64,000 nucleotides of DNA from Tissierellales bacterium (GCA_018433765.1 JAHDQO010000013.1:1-64000), one strand, 5' to 3'; positions 1 to 9,650 are shown, counted from the first letter of the stretch. Notes: generated from the sequence alone by a model not told the origin. Numbers and translations: made by a program.

Positions 1-141
1 AATGAACGGAGAATCAAAGAGAAACTATGCTGGATGAGTCCTGTGGAATACAGGCTTAACTGCTTAGTAGCATAAAAAGAAAACGCGTAGTAGAAAAATC
101 TACTACGCGACAAAGTCTAACTTTATGGGGTCACATCATTA
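1..141 (+). mobile_element. 3' end of an IS3-family insertion sequence
   Basis: The first 75 bases encode the last 24 residues of a transposase, ending in MSPVEYRLNCLVA and a TAA stop. The preceding RIKEKLCWMSPVEYR motif is typical of the C-terminus of IS3-family (IS150-like) OrfB integrases. A perfect 11-bp hairpin (84-109, AAAA loop) follows the stop. The AT-rich stretch after it, with TCTAACTTTATGGGGTCA near 116-133, is a plausible right inverted repeat. The rest of the element lies outside the window, so whether it is intact and where its exact end lies cannot be judged. Confidence 0.7.
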
Positions 142-247
142 GCTTAAAAAGCTAATCTTTTTTTATTTAATATAAATTTTCTACATTTGTTAAAACTTGT
201 TGAAATTACAAATATGAAAAGGTATAATTTGTATATATAACATGCTG

Positions 248-268
248 AACAGAAGTAATGCTTCTGTT
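248..268 (+). other. small hairpin upstream of the acetyltransferase
   Basis: AACAGAAG and CTTCTGTT form a perfect 8-bp stem with a 5-base loop, 80 bases before the GNAT start. There is no T-run, so an ordinary intrinsic terminator is unlikely. It may be a leader-RNA structure. Its function is unknown. Confidence 0.3.
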
Positions 269-347
269 TATTGTTATTTATGAGTCAGCCTAATGGTATA
301 TGACAGAAATATATTGGTTATAAAATATTTATACATAGGAGATAAAC

Positions 348-836
348 ATGATTAATGTAGAATTAATTAAACCAGAAGATTGTCAATACATTGTTGATTG
401 GAATAAGGATAAAGACGAAGATTTTCTTTTTCAATGGGCAGGACTTAAAGCGTATTCATATCCTATAACATTAGAACAAGTTGGAAAAAGAATAAATATG
501 GAAGGTATATCTATTTATAAGATTATTGAGGGTGATGAAATTATAGGAACAGTTGAATTAAATAGTCTTAATACAGAGGAATTGTCTATAAAAGTAAGTC
601 GTTTTTTAATAAAAAAAGATAAACGAGGAAAAGGTTATGGAAAACAAATATTAGAAATAGTTGCTGATAAAGTTTTTCATGAAATGAATTTTAAAAAACT
701 TACACTTAATGTATATAAATTTAATATAGGTGCAATAAAGTGCTATGAAAAAGCGGGATTTATAGTTGATACATTAAACCAAAATCTTAGAAGCCCTAAA
801 TGGGATTCATATGTTATGATATTAGAAAATAAATGA
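348..836 (+). CDS. GNAT-family N-acetyltransferase
   Basis: A 162-residue cytoplasmic protein of the RimI/RimJ type, which transfers acetyl from acetyl-CoA to an amine. The acetyl-CoA loop is visible as KRGKGYGKQ near residues 91-99. It is followed by the usual C-terminal NVYKFNIGAIKCYEKAGF strand-helix, in which a conserved asparagine and tyrosine normally contact the cofactor. The start is ATG with AGGAG 8 bases upstream. The length is normal for the family. The gene stands alone between an IS end and a decayed methyltransferase, so its context gives no substrate. It could equally be a small-molecule or a protein N-terminal acetylase. Confidence 0.85.
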   Translation: MINVELIKPEDCQYIVDWNKDKDEDFLFQWAGLKAYSYPITLEQVGKRINMEGISIYKIIEGDEIIGTVELNSLNTEELSIKVSRFLIKKDKRGKGYGKQILEIVADKVFHEMNFKKLTLNVYKFNIGAIKCYEKAGFIVDTLNQNLRSPKWDSYVMILENK

Positions 837-933
837 TTTAAAGATATGAAGTTTAAAAGTTTTGCATAAGGAACTATATAAAAGATTATATTAGCTAGAG
901 CTTTTAACATATAATAGATTGGAGAATAATTAA

Positions 934-1126
934 ATGAAAAACGCTGAAGAATTTTAAGACAGCAGTTCAATCTTTGCTAAGCAAAATGGGAGTAATTCCA
1001 TATATGAGAAACATTAAAACATCTGAGTTGAAAGGTATTATAGAAGCTAGTAATTTTTCTATAATTGAAACTAATACTTTATATAATTCTCCCCCCAATT
1101 ATTATATAGCTGCACGAAAAAAATAA
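934..1126 (+). pseudogene. remnant of a SAM-dependent methyltransferase
   Basis: An ATG at 934 behind a GGAG site opens a short frame (MKNAEEF, then TAA). The adjacent frame continues without an ATG from 938 to a TAA at 1124-1126. That frame encodes a C-terminal tail containing MGVIPYMRNIKTSELK and IIETNTLYNSPPNYYIAARK. The ending resembles the last strands of class I SAM methyltransferases (FxIIETxxLYxxPPNYYIxARK). No SAM-binding GxGxG motif remains, so the N-terminal two-thirds has been lost and the rest is frameshifted. This relic explains most of the 400-base gap 837-1244. The methyltransferase assignment is an inference from the tail alone. Confidence 0.55.
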
Positions 1127-1244
1127 AAGTACATTTTATTAGAAGAAGCTTAAACCAATGCTCAATATGACTGTAAAAAAGAATATATTAGATGATTGGA
1201 TGTATAGATAAAACTTAATTTCAACTATTAGGAAGGAGAACAAG

Positions 1245-2138
1245 ATGATAGAAGATACTGCATTAACCCTGAAAAGATTATTTGAAAAAGGTGAAAGTGT
1301 AAGCATAGAGAAAGCTCAGGAGATGTTAAATAAGTCTGAATTGATAGATAAACTTATAACAGAACCAAAGCAGAAGACTAATACATTTGTAGGATTGCGT
1401 GCTTATGAGTGGAGGCTGTTAGAACTATGTGAAATACCTTATACATATACTATTGAAAAAGTTCAAGAATGGCTTAATTTACTTATAGATAAAACATTTA
1501 TACAGGAAGGATTTTCTTTGACAGGAAAGAAAGATGGATTGCTTGCGTGCCATAATGCTATAATTACTAGTATCCTTATAAAGATGAAATACAGTGATAA
1601 AAATAAGATAAATGCAGGTATAAACTGGATATTGGATTATCAAAATGTTGAAAGAGGGAAAAAATGCAGTTGGACTGGAAAGGATTTATTTAATAAGTAC
1701 GGTGGTTGTATGAAGAAAACCCCTTGCTTTTATGGTGTAGTTAAATCTATGGCTGCACTTACTGAATACAAAGACAAGTTTGGTGAATCTAAAGATATTA
1801 ATGATAAACTAAGCCAAGGATTAGAATATATTCTTAATCATAATGTATATAAAAAGCTTTCAACGGGTGATCCTATAGAACCTTCAATTATTACTAATTT
1901 TTATCCATATACGTATAAGACAAATATTATAGAAATTCTATCTCTATTGAAAAAGAATGATTTGCTTTCTGATGCTAGATGTAAAAATGCTTTAGATATT
2001 TTAAGACAAAAACAAAGAAGTGATGGAACTTGGCAGGCAGATATAACTTATATGAAAACAGCTTGGGTAGAGTTTGATAAACCTAAGAAATCTGGACAGT
2101 GGATAAGTTATGTTATAAGCAATTTAATAAATGATTAA
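1245..2138 (+). CDS. prenyltransferase/squalene-oxidase-repeat (alpha/alpha toroid) protein
   Basis: A 297-residue soluble protein with no signal peptide. It contains helical repeats such as CHNAIITSILIKMKY, GINWILDYQNVERG and ALDILRQKQRSDGTWQ. The last of these matches the QxxDGxW motif of prenyltransferase and squalene-oxidase/terpene-cyclase repeats. Cysteines clustered around residues 143-164 (KKCSWTGKD, GGCMKKTPCFYG) could bind metal. In this fold the toroid cradles a hydrophobic substrate, but single-module bacterial members have no established reaction. The start is ATG with GGAAGGAG 8 bases upstream. The DUF998-like gene begins 33 bases downstream and is probably co-transcribed. Confidence 0.65.
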   Translation: MIEDTALTLKRLFEKGESVSIEKAQEMLNKSELIDKLITEPKQKTNTFVGLRAYEWRLLELCEIPYTYTIEKVQEWLNLLIDKTFIQEGFSLTGKKDGLLACHNAIITSILIKMKYSDKNKINAGINWILDYQNVERGKKCSWTGKDLFNKYGGCMKKTPCFYGVVKSMAALTEYKDKFGESKDINDKLSQGLEYILNHNVYKKLSTGDPIEPSIITNFYPYTYKTNIIEILSLLKKNDLLSDARCKNALDILRQKQRSDGTWQADITYMKTAWVEFDKPKKSGQWISYVISNLIND

Positions 2139-2171
2139 AGAAGGTGTTATCAAGAAGAAGGAGTGTAGTTT

Positions 2172-2816
2172 ATGAGTTTTTGGTGCTCTAAATTGAGTTG
2201 GATGCTATTAATAATAGCGATAATAGGTGATTTTGCTGTTGCATATGTTTTGGCTTTTTTTTATTCTGATTATAGTCATGTTAAACAAGTTATGAGTGTT
2301 CTTGGAAATCCTAAAAGTCCAGTAGCTTTTCTATATAATCTTTGGTTAATTATTTTAGGAATTTTAATGTGCATTTCAGCAGTAAACTTTTATATTACTT
2401 ATTCTAATGTATCAAAAAGCTATGCAAATGCAGGTTTAATAATATTATTAATCTTTGGAATAGGTGCAGGAATTTTATCGGGCATATTTAGTGTTAATGA
2501 AGGAAAAGAGATTGAAACAATATCATCTAAAATTCATGGAATTGGAGCTGGGGTAGGATTTATAGCTTTAACTTTTATTCCTTTAGTGGTTGGTGTCATA
2601 TCCTTTAAAGAATATGACAGCATTATGGGTATAGTTTCAATTGTTTTATTCATATTAAGTATAGTATTTTTTGCATTATTTATTATGTCTGAAAAAGAAG
2701 GTTTTCAGAATTCTATAATTGGCTATACTGGGCTTTGGCAGCGATTACTGCTAGCAAGTATGTATATGCCATTGTTATTGATAGCCTTTAAACAAATTAT
2801 GACGATACAAAAATAA
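2172..2816 (+). CDS. DUF998-like integral membrane protein
   Basis: A 214-residue protein with six predicted membrane segments. The first is about residues 8-30 and the last ends near residue 210. The spacing and the SVLGNPKSPVAFLYN loop after the first segment are characteristic of the DUF998 family, whose function is unknown. The start is ATG with AAGAAGGAG about 8 bases upstream. It follows the toroid gene by 33 bases and is closed by a strong terminator, so the two probably form a two-gene operon. A role in lipid or isoprenoid handling together with the toroid protein is only a guess. Confidence 0.65.
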   Translation: MSFWCSKLSWMLLIIAIIGDFAVAYVLAFFYSDYSHVKQVMSVLGNPKSPVAFLYNLWLIILGILMCISAVNFYITYSNVSKSYANAGLIILLIFGIGAGILSGIFSVNEGKEIETISSKIHGIGAGVGFIALTFIPLVVGVISFKEYDSIMGIVSIVLFILSIVFFALFIMSEKEGFQNSIIGYTGLWQRLLLASMYMPLLLIAFKQIMTIQK

Positions 2817-2845
2817 AATGAGATGCTGATTTCAGCATCTCATTT
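2816..2845. terminator. bidirectional terminator between convergent genes
   Basis: AAATGAGATGCTGA pairs perfectly with TCAGCATCTCATTT across a tight turn, flanked by A-rich and T-rich tracts. It sits between the convergent DUF998-like gene and the lipoprotein gene and can serve both. Confidence 0.8.
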
Positions 2846-2855
2846 ATCTTATTTA

Positions 2856-3344
2856 TTATTCTTCATAGGTAATTTCATTAATACGATAATTACCGTCTAA
2901 ATTTGCAATATTTAAAATTTGAGTGTATGTTTCGCTGCTGCTTTCAATTTTAACATAAGCAGTATATTTACTATTTTTAGATGCTGGTTCTATTCTTACA
3001 CTTTCTATGGCAACAATGTCAGAGTCAGTTTTATAGAAAGTATCATCAATGCTTTCTATAAAATCTTTAGTGTATATATCTTCGAGATTTGCGTTTATTC
3101 CTCTATATTGATATAAAACTGATTGATATATCAATGTTTTTAATTGTATCTTACACATTCGTGACTCTATATCACTAGAATCAAAAGATAAATCATCAAA
3201 TTTTAATTCAGTATTAGAAAAGTCACTTAAAGTGTTATTATCAAGTGATTTATCATTATGATGATTACATCCTGTCAAAATTAATATATAAATCAATAAA
3301 ATTACTAAATAAATTTTTTTATTATATAATGCTTTTATTACCAT
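2856..3344 (-). CDS. putative lipoprotein of the ABC transporter cluster
   Basis: A 162-residue protein with a type II signal peptide. A basic start (VIKALYNKK) and a hydrophobic stretch are followed by the lipobox LTGC, so the mature protein would begin at Cys26 and be anchored to the outer face of the membrane. The rest is acidic with no recognised domain. It is about 40 bases downstream of the MacB-type ATPase gene and on the same strand. It is therefore probably the last gene of the transporter operon, perhaps as a sensor or substrate-binding accessory. GAAAGGT lies about 10 bases before the ATG. Its function is unknown. Confidence 0.6.
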   Translation of the reverse strand: MVIKALYNKKIYLVILLIYILILTGCNHHNDKSLDNNTLSDFSNTELKFDDLSFDSSDIESRMCKIQLKTLIYQSVLYQYRGINANLEDIYTKDFIESIDDTFYKTDSDIVAIESVRIEPASKNSKYTAYVKIESSSETYTQILNIANLDGNYRINEITYEE

Positions 3345-3385
3345 AGCTTAAGTACCTTTCATGTATTTTTATTAGAATTTCACAT

Positions 3386-4075
3386 TTATTTGTTTGTTAC
3401 TTGTATTTTTTGTATTGATCCATCTTTTAAAAAAATAATCTTATCTGCATATTGTGCGGCATCATAATCGTGAGTTACCATAATTATAGTTTTACTATAT
3501 TTGTCGCAAAGATGTCTTAATAGTTTCAATATTTCTTGCGAACTCTTTGAATCTAAGTTTCCAGTTGGTTCATCTGCAAGAATTATCTTGGGATCATTAA
3601 TTAAAGACCTAGCTATTGCAACTCTTTGCTGCTGACCTCCTGAAAGTTGATTTGGAAGATGATTACGTCTATCATCTAATCCTACGATATTTATTAATTC
3701 ATTCAGTTTATTTTTATAATTAGTTATCTTTTTATTATCTAATATTATAGGTAATAATATATTTTCTTCTGCATTTAGTATAGGAAGTAGGTTATTAAAT
3801 TGAAAGACAAATCCAATTTTCTGCCTTCTTATTCTGCTTAGTTTATAATCACTTAACGATTTTAAATTTTCACCATCAATTATTATATTTCCACAGGTGT
3901 TTTTATCTAAGGCACCTAATAAGTTCAAAAGTGTGCTTTTTCCTGAGCCTGAAGGTCCCATGACAGCAATAAATTCACCTTTTTTAATTTTTAAATCTAT
4001 TTCTATTAAAGCCGGCACATTAATATTATTAAGTTTATAAGATTTTGAAAGTCTATTTGTTTTTAAAATATACAT
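3386..4075 (-). CDS. ABC transporter ATP-binding protein (MacB/LolD type)
   Basis: A 229-residue ATPase with all nucleotide-binding motifs: Walker [10 protein letters not shown] (about residues 40-48), a Q-loop in FVFQFNN, the signature LSGGQQQR, Walker [14 protein letters not shown] and the switch histidine in VTHDYDAA. The FxFQxxNLLP and ADEPTGNLD forms mark the MacB/LolD/FtsE-like group, which pairs with FtsX-type permeases in peptide or lipid export and mechanotransmission. It lies 67 bases downstream of such a permease gene and upstream of a lipoprotein. No dedicated regulator lies next to it. Confidence 0.9.
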   Translation of the reverse strand: MYILKTNRLSKSYKLNNINVPALIEIDLKIKKGEFIAVMGPSGSGKSTLLNLLGALDKNTCGNIIIDGENLKSLSDYKLSRIRRQKIGFVFQFNNLLPILNAEENILLPIILDNKKITNYKNKLNELINIVGLDDRRNHLPNQLSGGQQQRVAIARSLINDPKIILADEPTGNLDSKSSQEILKLLRHLCDKYSKTIIMVTHDYDAAQYADKIIFLKDGSIQKIQVTNK

Positions 4076-4142
4076 ATTTAATCTCCTTTAACATTTCCTA
4101 TAACCTTCAATTAGTCATTATGAAGAAGTGACTAAGCTTTTA

Positions 4143-6659
4143 TTAAGTATTAATTATAGGAGTTCTCGAAGCCTTTAATGAAGGATATATTGTGGCTATC
4201 ATTGAAAATATAACTACAATAAAAACTATTTGGATTAAAAAACCAAAGGGAATGTAAAATTTAATTGATGAATAATTAACACTTTCCATAATAGCTTTTG
4301 TTTTCCATGCAAGTGCTGTACCTAAAATAATTCCCGTTATTGTTCCGTACACAATCATAATTATACTTTCATGAAAAATCATCTTTTGTATGAATCTTTG
4401 CGTTGAACCTATAGACCTTAACATAGATATTTCACTCTTTCGTCTTAATATGCTGATTAGTATAGCATTCATAAGACCTAATACAGCAATCAATAATACA
4501 ATAATATTAATAATGTCAAAGATAAATGAACTGCTTGAAATTTCATTTTCTAATTCTTTTTTATAATCAAGGCTAGAACTAATACTTGATGAATCATTTT
4601 GTATTATTTTAGAGTCAATTGTATTTATAAGCAAATTAACGTCAGTATTCTTGTTAGATTTTATATAGATATTATTACATAGTTTATTTTCCATCATGTT
4701 ATCCAGCATATCACGATGAATGTATACAATTTTACCATTATAAATAAAATCGTTTACAATACCTACTATCTCAAATTCAAATGTTTTATTTTTACCGGGT
4801 AAAGAAATTTTGTCTCCAATTTTGTAGCCATTTTTTATATAGTATTTTCCTACTAGAGCAGTTCTTTTATTATTTAAAGATTCATTAAAAAAATATTCAG
4901 CTGATCCTTGCAATATCTCTATATTACCAAACTCACGAATTTTCTTCTTATCTATTCCTATTATTGTATGTGACTCGTTATTATTATCTTTAAAGAACTC
5001 ATTTCTGGTATAATAAATCCAATCAATTTCAGAAATATTTTCAAGCCTATTATACTTGTCAAAAGACTCCTTGTTATCTAAATTCCAGTTTGTATTTATT
5101 ATAATATCACTGTTAATAGAATTACTAAGATGAAATTGCATAGACTGCTTAAGGCTGTTAAACATGCCATTAAACCCTATAGATACAGCAACACTTATAA
5201 CAATGAAAGAAATTATAACATTTGTACGGCTGCTGTTTCTAGCCAGATTACGAGTTGATAGAATGACTTCTCGTCTAAAAAATTTTTTTATTACTGCATT
5301 AGTTATAGCTAGAAATCTACCCATTAGTATAGGATTTATTATTATAAAACTAATAAAAATTAAAACATATCCTATTGGTAGTAAAAAATTTCTAATAGCA
5401 GTATCAGAAGTAATGTTATACTCTACTATATTAAAATAGAAAAAACTTAATACCATCATACTTAAACCAATAATAAGCCGCAGTTTTGGGAATACGTGAA
5501 CTTTTTTTTGCATATTGTATTGCTCATTCTGCTTCAGAGCTTTTACAGGAGAATATTTACCGGCCTTTATCGCTGGAATAATGCATGCAAAAATTGACAT
5601 TAGCAATCCTACAGCTATTGAAGTAAAAAATATGCTAGGAGAGATGTCAAATCCACTTAAATTTGTATATACTGCTGCTTTTATTATTTTCAATACAACA
5701 AAGCTGCCAAATATACCTATTACAGCTCCTACAGCTGATCCAAATATACCTAACAAAAGTCCTTCTGTAAGAAACATTTTTATCATCTGACGTTTGTTCA
5801 TTCCCAAAGCTTTTAGCATACCTATAGTATTAATTCGTTCATATATAATAATTATAAATGTTTCATAAATAAATAGCATTCCTGACAATATTACTATAAT
5901 TAATATGGCATATAATCCCATCTTAATGTTATCTAAAGATTTCTTAGCAACTTTTAAATTTTCTGTTAGAGTTTGTGTACTAACAATATTTCCAAACTTA
6001 TTCTTAATTTTATAAGCTACCTCATCTATTAGTTCATCTTTACTTACATCTATATTTAAAATATAATACCAACCAGCAAATCCAGAATCAGAAGTGATAG
6101 CTGTTAAAGGTGTATACATTTCCAATTTTTGAGATGATCCTAAATTTTTATCTTCGACTATACCTATTACTTTATAGTTGAAAGCTCCCGATCTTGTATG
6201 AACTTTAATATCATCATTATATTTAATGCCTAATGATTCAGCTGATTGTTTATTAATAATTATTTCTCTACTATTTTTAGATGAGAACCAATTTCCTTCA
6301 ATAAATAAATAATCTCGTAAATTTCTATCAGTGTCTACAGATATACCTTTAGTCCATACTTTTTCTTTCTTGCCATTGTTATAAATTGATACATCAAGAG
6401 AACATTTAGGAGTTAAGGCTGCTACACCGTCAATTTTCTGTATAAACTGGATATCTTGTTCAGAAAATCCATTGTTCTTTTTAACTATAATATCTGTATT
6501 GTCGCTTTCATTTGTATAAATGTTTTTAAATGTTTTGTACATTGACAGGTTTAGAACACCTATAATAATCATTAAAGATACACTAAGAATTATTCCTATA
6601 GATGTAAATAATGTTCTAATCTTGTCAGTTTTTAAGAATTTCAAAGCTAAACCAAACAA
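4143..6659 (-). CDS. FtsX/MacB-type ABC permease, duplicated form
   Basis: An 838-residue membrane protein. An N-terminal membrane helix (about 15-37) is followed by a MacB_PCD-like extracytoplasmic domain. Three further helices form an FtsX block near residues 250-365. A second transmembrane/extracytoplasmic/FtsX unit ends in three helices near residues 715-830. Motifs such as ERINTIGMLKALGMNKRQM and RRKSEISMLRSIGSTQRF are the usual FtsX cytoplasmic loops. Its partner is the ATPase gene just downstream. It follows the ABC-2 permease gene by 14 bases, so one operon is likely. The substrate is unknown; antimicrobial-peptide or lipid handling is typical of the group. Confidence 0.85.
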   Translation of the reverse strand: MFGLALKFLKTDKIRTLFTSIGIILSVSLMIIIGVLNLSMYKTFKNIYTNESDNTDIIVKKNNGFSEQDIQFIQKIDGVAALTPKCSLDVSIYNNGKKEKVWTKGISVDTDRNLRDYLFIEGNWFSSKNSREIIINKQSAESLGIKYNDDIKVHTRSGAFNYKVIGIVEDKNLGSSQKLEMYTPLTAITSDSGFAGWYYILNIDVSKDELIDEVAYKIKNKFGNIVSTQTLTENLKVAKKSLDNIKMGLYAILIIVILSGMLFIYETFIIIIYERINTIGMLKALGMNKRQMIKMFLTEGLLLGIFGSAVGAVIGIFGSFVVLKIIKAAVYTNLSGFDISPSIFFTSIAVGLLMSIFACIIPAIKAGKYSPVKALKQNEQYNMQKKVHVFPKLRLIIGLSMMVLSFFYFNIVEYNITSDTAIRNFLLPIGYVLIFISFIIINPILMGRFLAITNAVIKKFFRREVILSTRNLARNSSRTNVIISFIVISVAVSIGFNGMFNSLKQSMQFHLSNSINSDIIINTNWNLDNKESFDKYNRLENISEIDWIYYTRNEFFKDNNNESHTIIGIDKKKIREFGNIEILQGSAEYFFNESLNNKRTALVGKYYIKNGYKIGDKISLPGKNKTFEFEIVGIVNDFIYNGKIVYIHRDMLDNMMENKLCNNIYIKSNKNTDVNLLINTIDSKIIQNDSSSISSSLDYKKELENEISSSSFIFDIINIIVLLIAVLGLMNAILISILRRKSEISMLRSIGSTQRFIQKMIFHESIIMIVYGTITGIILGTALAWKTKAIMESVNYSSIKFYIPFGFLIQIVFIVVIFSMIATIYPSLKASRTPIINT

Positions 6660-6673
6660 TATAATTCTCCTAT

Positions 6674-7417
6674 CTATTTTTCTATATGTTTACGCATTCC
6701 TGTAATAAAAAATAGTATAAAACCTACTGCAATTAATACTAATCTACTGATTAGAAATGAACTTGAAATATTAGGTAAAATATTAGATGATGCAAGCATA
6801 GGATCAATTGTATAACTAAACCTGTTTATGTAACAAGTACCGCTTAAATCAAGCAAATAAGGCTGATTAAAATTAAAAGAGGTGAAAAAAAAGATAACAG
6901 GAATAAGAATATACAGTAATTTATTACTTATGCTTCCAACTAGAAAAAACAGTCCTATAGCTAAAAACACTGGCGGTAGAAAAAATAAAATAATAGGAAC
7001 TATAAAGTTTAAAAAATTATGATAGTTAAAAGTTATTGAATAAAATATAAAGCTCATGATAATTGGTACTAAAGCAGTAATTAAAAATGCAACCAATATA
7101 GAAGCTGCTTTTATAGCATAGTACTTTGTTTGTTTCAGCGGTGATGAAAATATTATTTTACGAGCACCAATTTCTTTACGTGAAGAAACAGTAGTGCAGA
7201 GTAAAAATAATACAATAAGGCTGAAAGGTACCATCATTGACATAAATAGCGAATAACTTAACTGAGAAAATGGTGCTGAATAACCATATCCTCCAATAAC
7301 AAGTCTTGTTAAAAAATCATAAGACAATACTCCAATTATTAAAACTATGTAGAAAAATTTTTTGTTAAATACTAATCTTTTTATTTCATATTTTAATATA
7401 GTTTTATTCAAGACCAA
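6674..7417 (-). CDS. ABC-2-type transporter permease
   Basis: A 247-residue protein with about six membrane segments and no soluble domain. A cytoplasmic N-terminus (NKTILKYEIKRLVFNKK) precedes the first helix, as in ABC-2 permeases. The SSRKEIGARKIIFSSPLKQTKYYAIK loop is the coupling region of this family. Its start overlaps the end of the upstream ABC-2/M1 fusion gene by 14 bases, which indicates translational coupling. The pair probably forms a heterodimeric channel powered by the ATPase encoded at 9754-10641. Confidence 0.8.
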   Translation of the reverse strand: MVLNKTILKYEIKRLVFNKKFFYIVLIIGVLSYDFLTRLVIGGYGYSAPFSQLSYSLFMSMMVPFSLIVLFLLCTTVSSRKEIGARKIIFSSPLKQTKYYAIKAASILVAFLITALVPIIMSFIFYSITFNYHNFLNFIVPIILFFLPPVFLAIGLFFLVGSISNKLLYILIPVIFFFTSFNFNQPYLLDLSGTCYINRFSYTIDPMLASSNILPNISSSFLISRLVLIAVGFILFFITGMRKHIEK

Positions 7418-9575
7418 TATCCTCCTTACTTAAGTTAGCTGTATTTAGAAATTCATTAAAAGAAATATTTTTGTTTGTATAATTTGTATATATGTTATAT
7501 AAAACATTTAAAAAGTTTTCTTCACCAAGTTTCTTTTCACCTTCTATTAAGCAAAGAGGCATTTTGTAGTACAATGCTGCTTTTTTCATCTCCATTTCTA
7601 ACCCATATTTAAGATCAGATTTTAAATTATTTAATTCATCTTGGTGATTAAAGTAATAACCTTTTTCAATCTTATTTACGTACCACTGCCATGAAGATAC
7701 TGTAAATCCGAAAACAATTTCTTCAGGGAAATCTTTGCATAGATATTTATATGCAGAATAATTAGCTAAACCTTCATTAGACCAAGGACATTCACTAGCT
7801 GCGTTTACACCAGTTCCCCACCACTGATGTGATATTTCATGTGCTATAATCTCAATATCGTGCATAAAAGTATCAAGAGTATAAGGATTTTCATAATTAT
7901 CTATATTGCATACTTCATTACGATTAAACATATACTCAGAAACTGTCACTACATTAGCTGAAGAATGACCGCCAGTTTTATAAATAGATGTTTCAACTAT
8001 TTTTAGAGGATATTCGGTAGTATAATATGATCCAAAACTTTCTTCGTAAAAACTTACAATATCACAAATATAATTCTGCATATTTGTATCATTTATATAC
8101 TTTTCATGTTTTGGGCTGTAATAAAATTCAACATTAACATCACCTGCATTTAGCACTTCTTTTTTATACTTTCCTGCAAAAACACCTAACTCAATGGAAT
8201 TAGTTTTGATGCTGTATTGCCATGTTTTTGTGTCACCTGACTTAGTTACATTTTCAAGTTTACCGGGAGGTACTACACATAAATCAGCAGGTGCTGTGAT
8301 TTTTCCATAGCTGTAAATGAAATCATTAGGTGTAGTTACAGGAGCTATCAGCCAATAGGAATTTTCTAATAAATAAATACTTTCTTTGTCAATATAACCT
8401 GCAAAAGAACCAGCTGATAAATTTTTGATATTACCTTCGTAACATATTTGGATAGAAATATCTTTATCTTTAGGTACAGGTACTTTCAGCATATCATTTT
8501 CATCTTTAAAAGGTGTGTCGTAACCATTTACTTTAATTTTTAAAACTTTCAATCCATCATTCTTAATAAAATTAATGCTGTCTTCTTTTCCTGTGGATGA
8601 AAATTTATAATTAACTGTTGCTGTTAAGCTCGACTTGACAGTATCAAAACTAATTTCTGGATTTATTTCATATAGAGCGAACTCTTCATTATTTATTAAA
8701 TTATTATCTGCAAGCAGACTACTATTAGATATGTATGGTTCTTTTGTATATAAGACTATAGAACCGGTTAAGCATATAATTAATACAAGTACAGTTAGTT
8801 TATTTAAAGATGTTTTAGTGTTAAGTCTAAAAGATTTTAATAATCCTTCAGAACATTTTCTTTTAAACAATATTCCTATTATGAAGATAGAAATAGAAAT
8901 TACTGTCCATAATAACTTACTGTATACTATAAATTTGCCAGAAGGAGAAAAGCCTCCAAAATCTGAAAAAACTGTAGCACTAGGCGTTACCCATTTTAAT
9001 AAATAGTTAGAAGAACTAATACTTGTGAAAAATATAATAATTGATATTAAGAAACTAATATCAAAGCTGTCAATTATCAGATACAAACCAGCACTTAATA
9101 AGACACTTATTGCAGAAGTCCAAAGCATCATTAAACTAAACGTATATAAATATACTGAAAAATTAGGTTCAATACCAATTATAAGTTTTTGTGTAAAGAA
9201 AACTAATAACATAGAAACAAAACTTACAATAACGGCAAGAATAATAATAGATATTAATCTTACTGATATTAATGTAGTACTGTTTGTACACGAATTAATA
9301 ATTTCTTCAGATTTTTTCCTTTTATCTTTATTTAAAGTAAAAATAGTCAAAAAAGATAATACAAACGCTCCAATCATTGAGCCGTACTTAGCTGAGCCAA
9401 ACGCTACAGTAACAGAGCTTTTCATCAATCCATGAAGAGACATTTCGTTTGAATTTTCTATTGAATTAATACCTGCAATTGTTACTAATATAATTAAAAA
9501 AATTGATGCTAATACAATTTTATTTTTAAAGAAAATACGGAGTTCGTTTTTTAATAACAAAATTCCCTTTTTCAT
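7404..9575 (-). CDS. ABC-2 permease fused to an M1-like metallopeptidase domain
   Basis: A 723-residue protein. The N-terminal half carries about six to seven membrane helices of the ABC-2 type. The C-terminal half is extracytoplasmic and looks like an M1 gluzincin peptidase, with HEISHQWWG (zinc ligands His579 and His583, catalytic Glu580) and a downstream NEGLANY supplying the third ligand. The spacing to that glutamate is one residue shorter than in the classical leukotriene-A4 hydrolase pattern. The start is ATG at 9575, with AAAGGAG 10 bases away. The open frame extends upstream to 9629, but that part is translated from a dispersed repeat. Such permease-M1 fusions exist in Firmicutes; the peptide substrate is unknown. 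Confidence 0.8.
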   Translation of the reverse strand: MKKGILLLKNELRIFFKNKIVLASIFLIILVTIAGINSIENSNEMSLHGLMKSSVTVAFGSAKYGSMIGAFVLSFLTIFTLNKDKRKKSEEIINSCTNSTTLISVRLISIIILAVIVSFVSMLLVFFTQKLIIGIEPNFSVYLYTFSLMMLWTSAISVLLSAGLYLIIDSFDISFLISIIIFFTSISSSNYLLKWVTPSATVFSDFGGFSPSGKFIVYSKLLWTVISISIFIIGILFKRKCSEGLLKSFRLNTKTSLNKLTVLVLIICLTGSIVLYTKEPYISNSSLLADNNLINNEEFALYEINPEISFDTVKSSLTATVNYKFSSTGKEDSINFIKNDGLKVLKIKVNGYDTPFKDENDMLKVPVPKDKDISIQICYEGNIKNLSAGSFAGYIDKESIYLLENSYWLIAPVTTPNDFIYSYGKITAPADLCVVPPGKLENVTKSGDTKTWQYSIKTNSIELGVFAGKYKKEVLNAGDVNVEFYYSPKHEKYINDTNMQNYICDIVSFYEESFGSYYTTEYPLKIVETSIYKTGGHSSANVVTVSEYMFNRNEVCNIDNYENPYTLDTFMHDIEIIAHEISHQWWGTGVNAASECPWSNEGLANYSAYKYLCKDFPEEIVFGFTVSSWQWYVNKIEKGYYFNHQDELNNLKSDLKYGLEMEMKKAALYYKMPLCLIEGEKKLGEENFLNVLYNIYTNYTNKNISFNEFLNTANLSKEDIGLE

Positions 9576-9600
9576 TTTAACATTACTCCTTTCTTTTTTA

Positions 9601-9650
9601 ATTAACCACGGAAGAACACGGAAAGACACTGGAAAATGCTGCTCACTTTA
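9601..9650 (-). repeat. CCGTGGTTAAT dispersed element, copy 1
   Basis: On the minus strand this reads CCAGTGTCTTTCCGTGTT, then CTTCCGTGGTTAAT, followed directly by the ribosome site of the gene starting at 9575. Two more copies (16310-16356 and 54581-54627) have the same orientation relative to the gene just downstream. Confidence 0.75.

Noticed and set aside
743-970. Minus-strand 75-codon frame over the GNAT end
   Set aside because: It is mostly antisense to the acetyltransferase and the methyltransferase remnant; there is no ribosome site or motif.
9576-9629. N-terminal extension of the ABC-2/M1 fusion
   Set aside because: The extra 18 codons translate the CCGTGGTTAAT repeat and lack a ribosome site; the ATG at 9575 has AAAGGAG.
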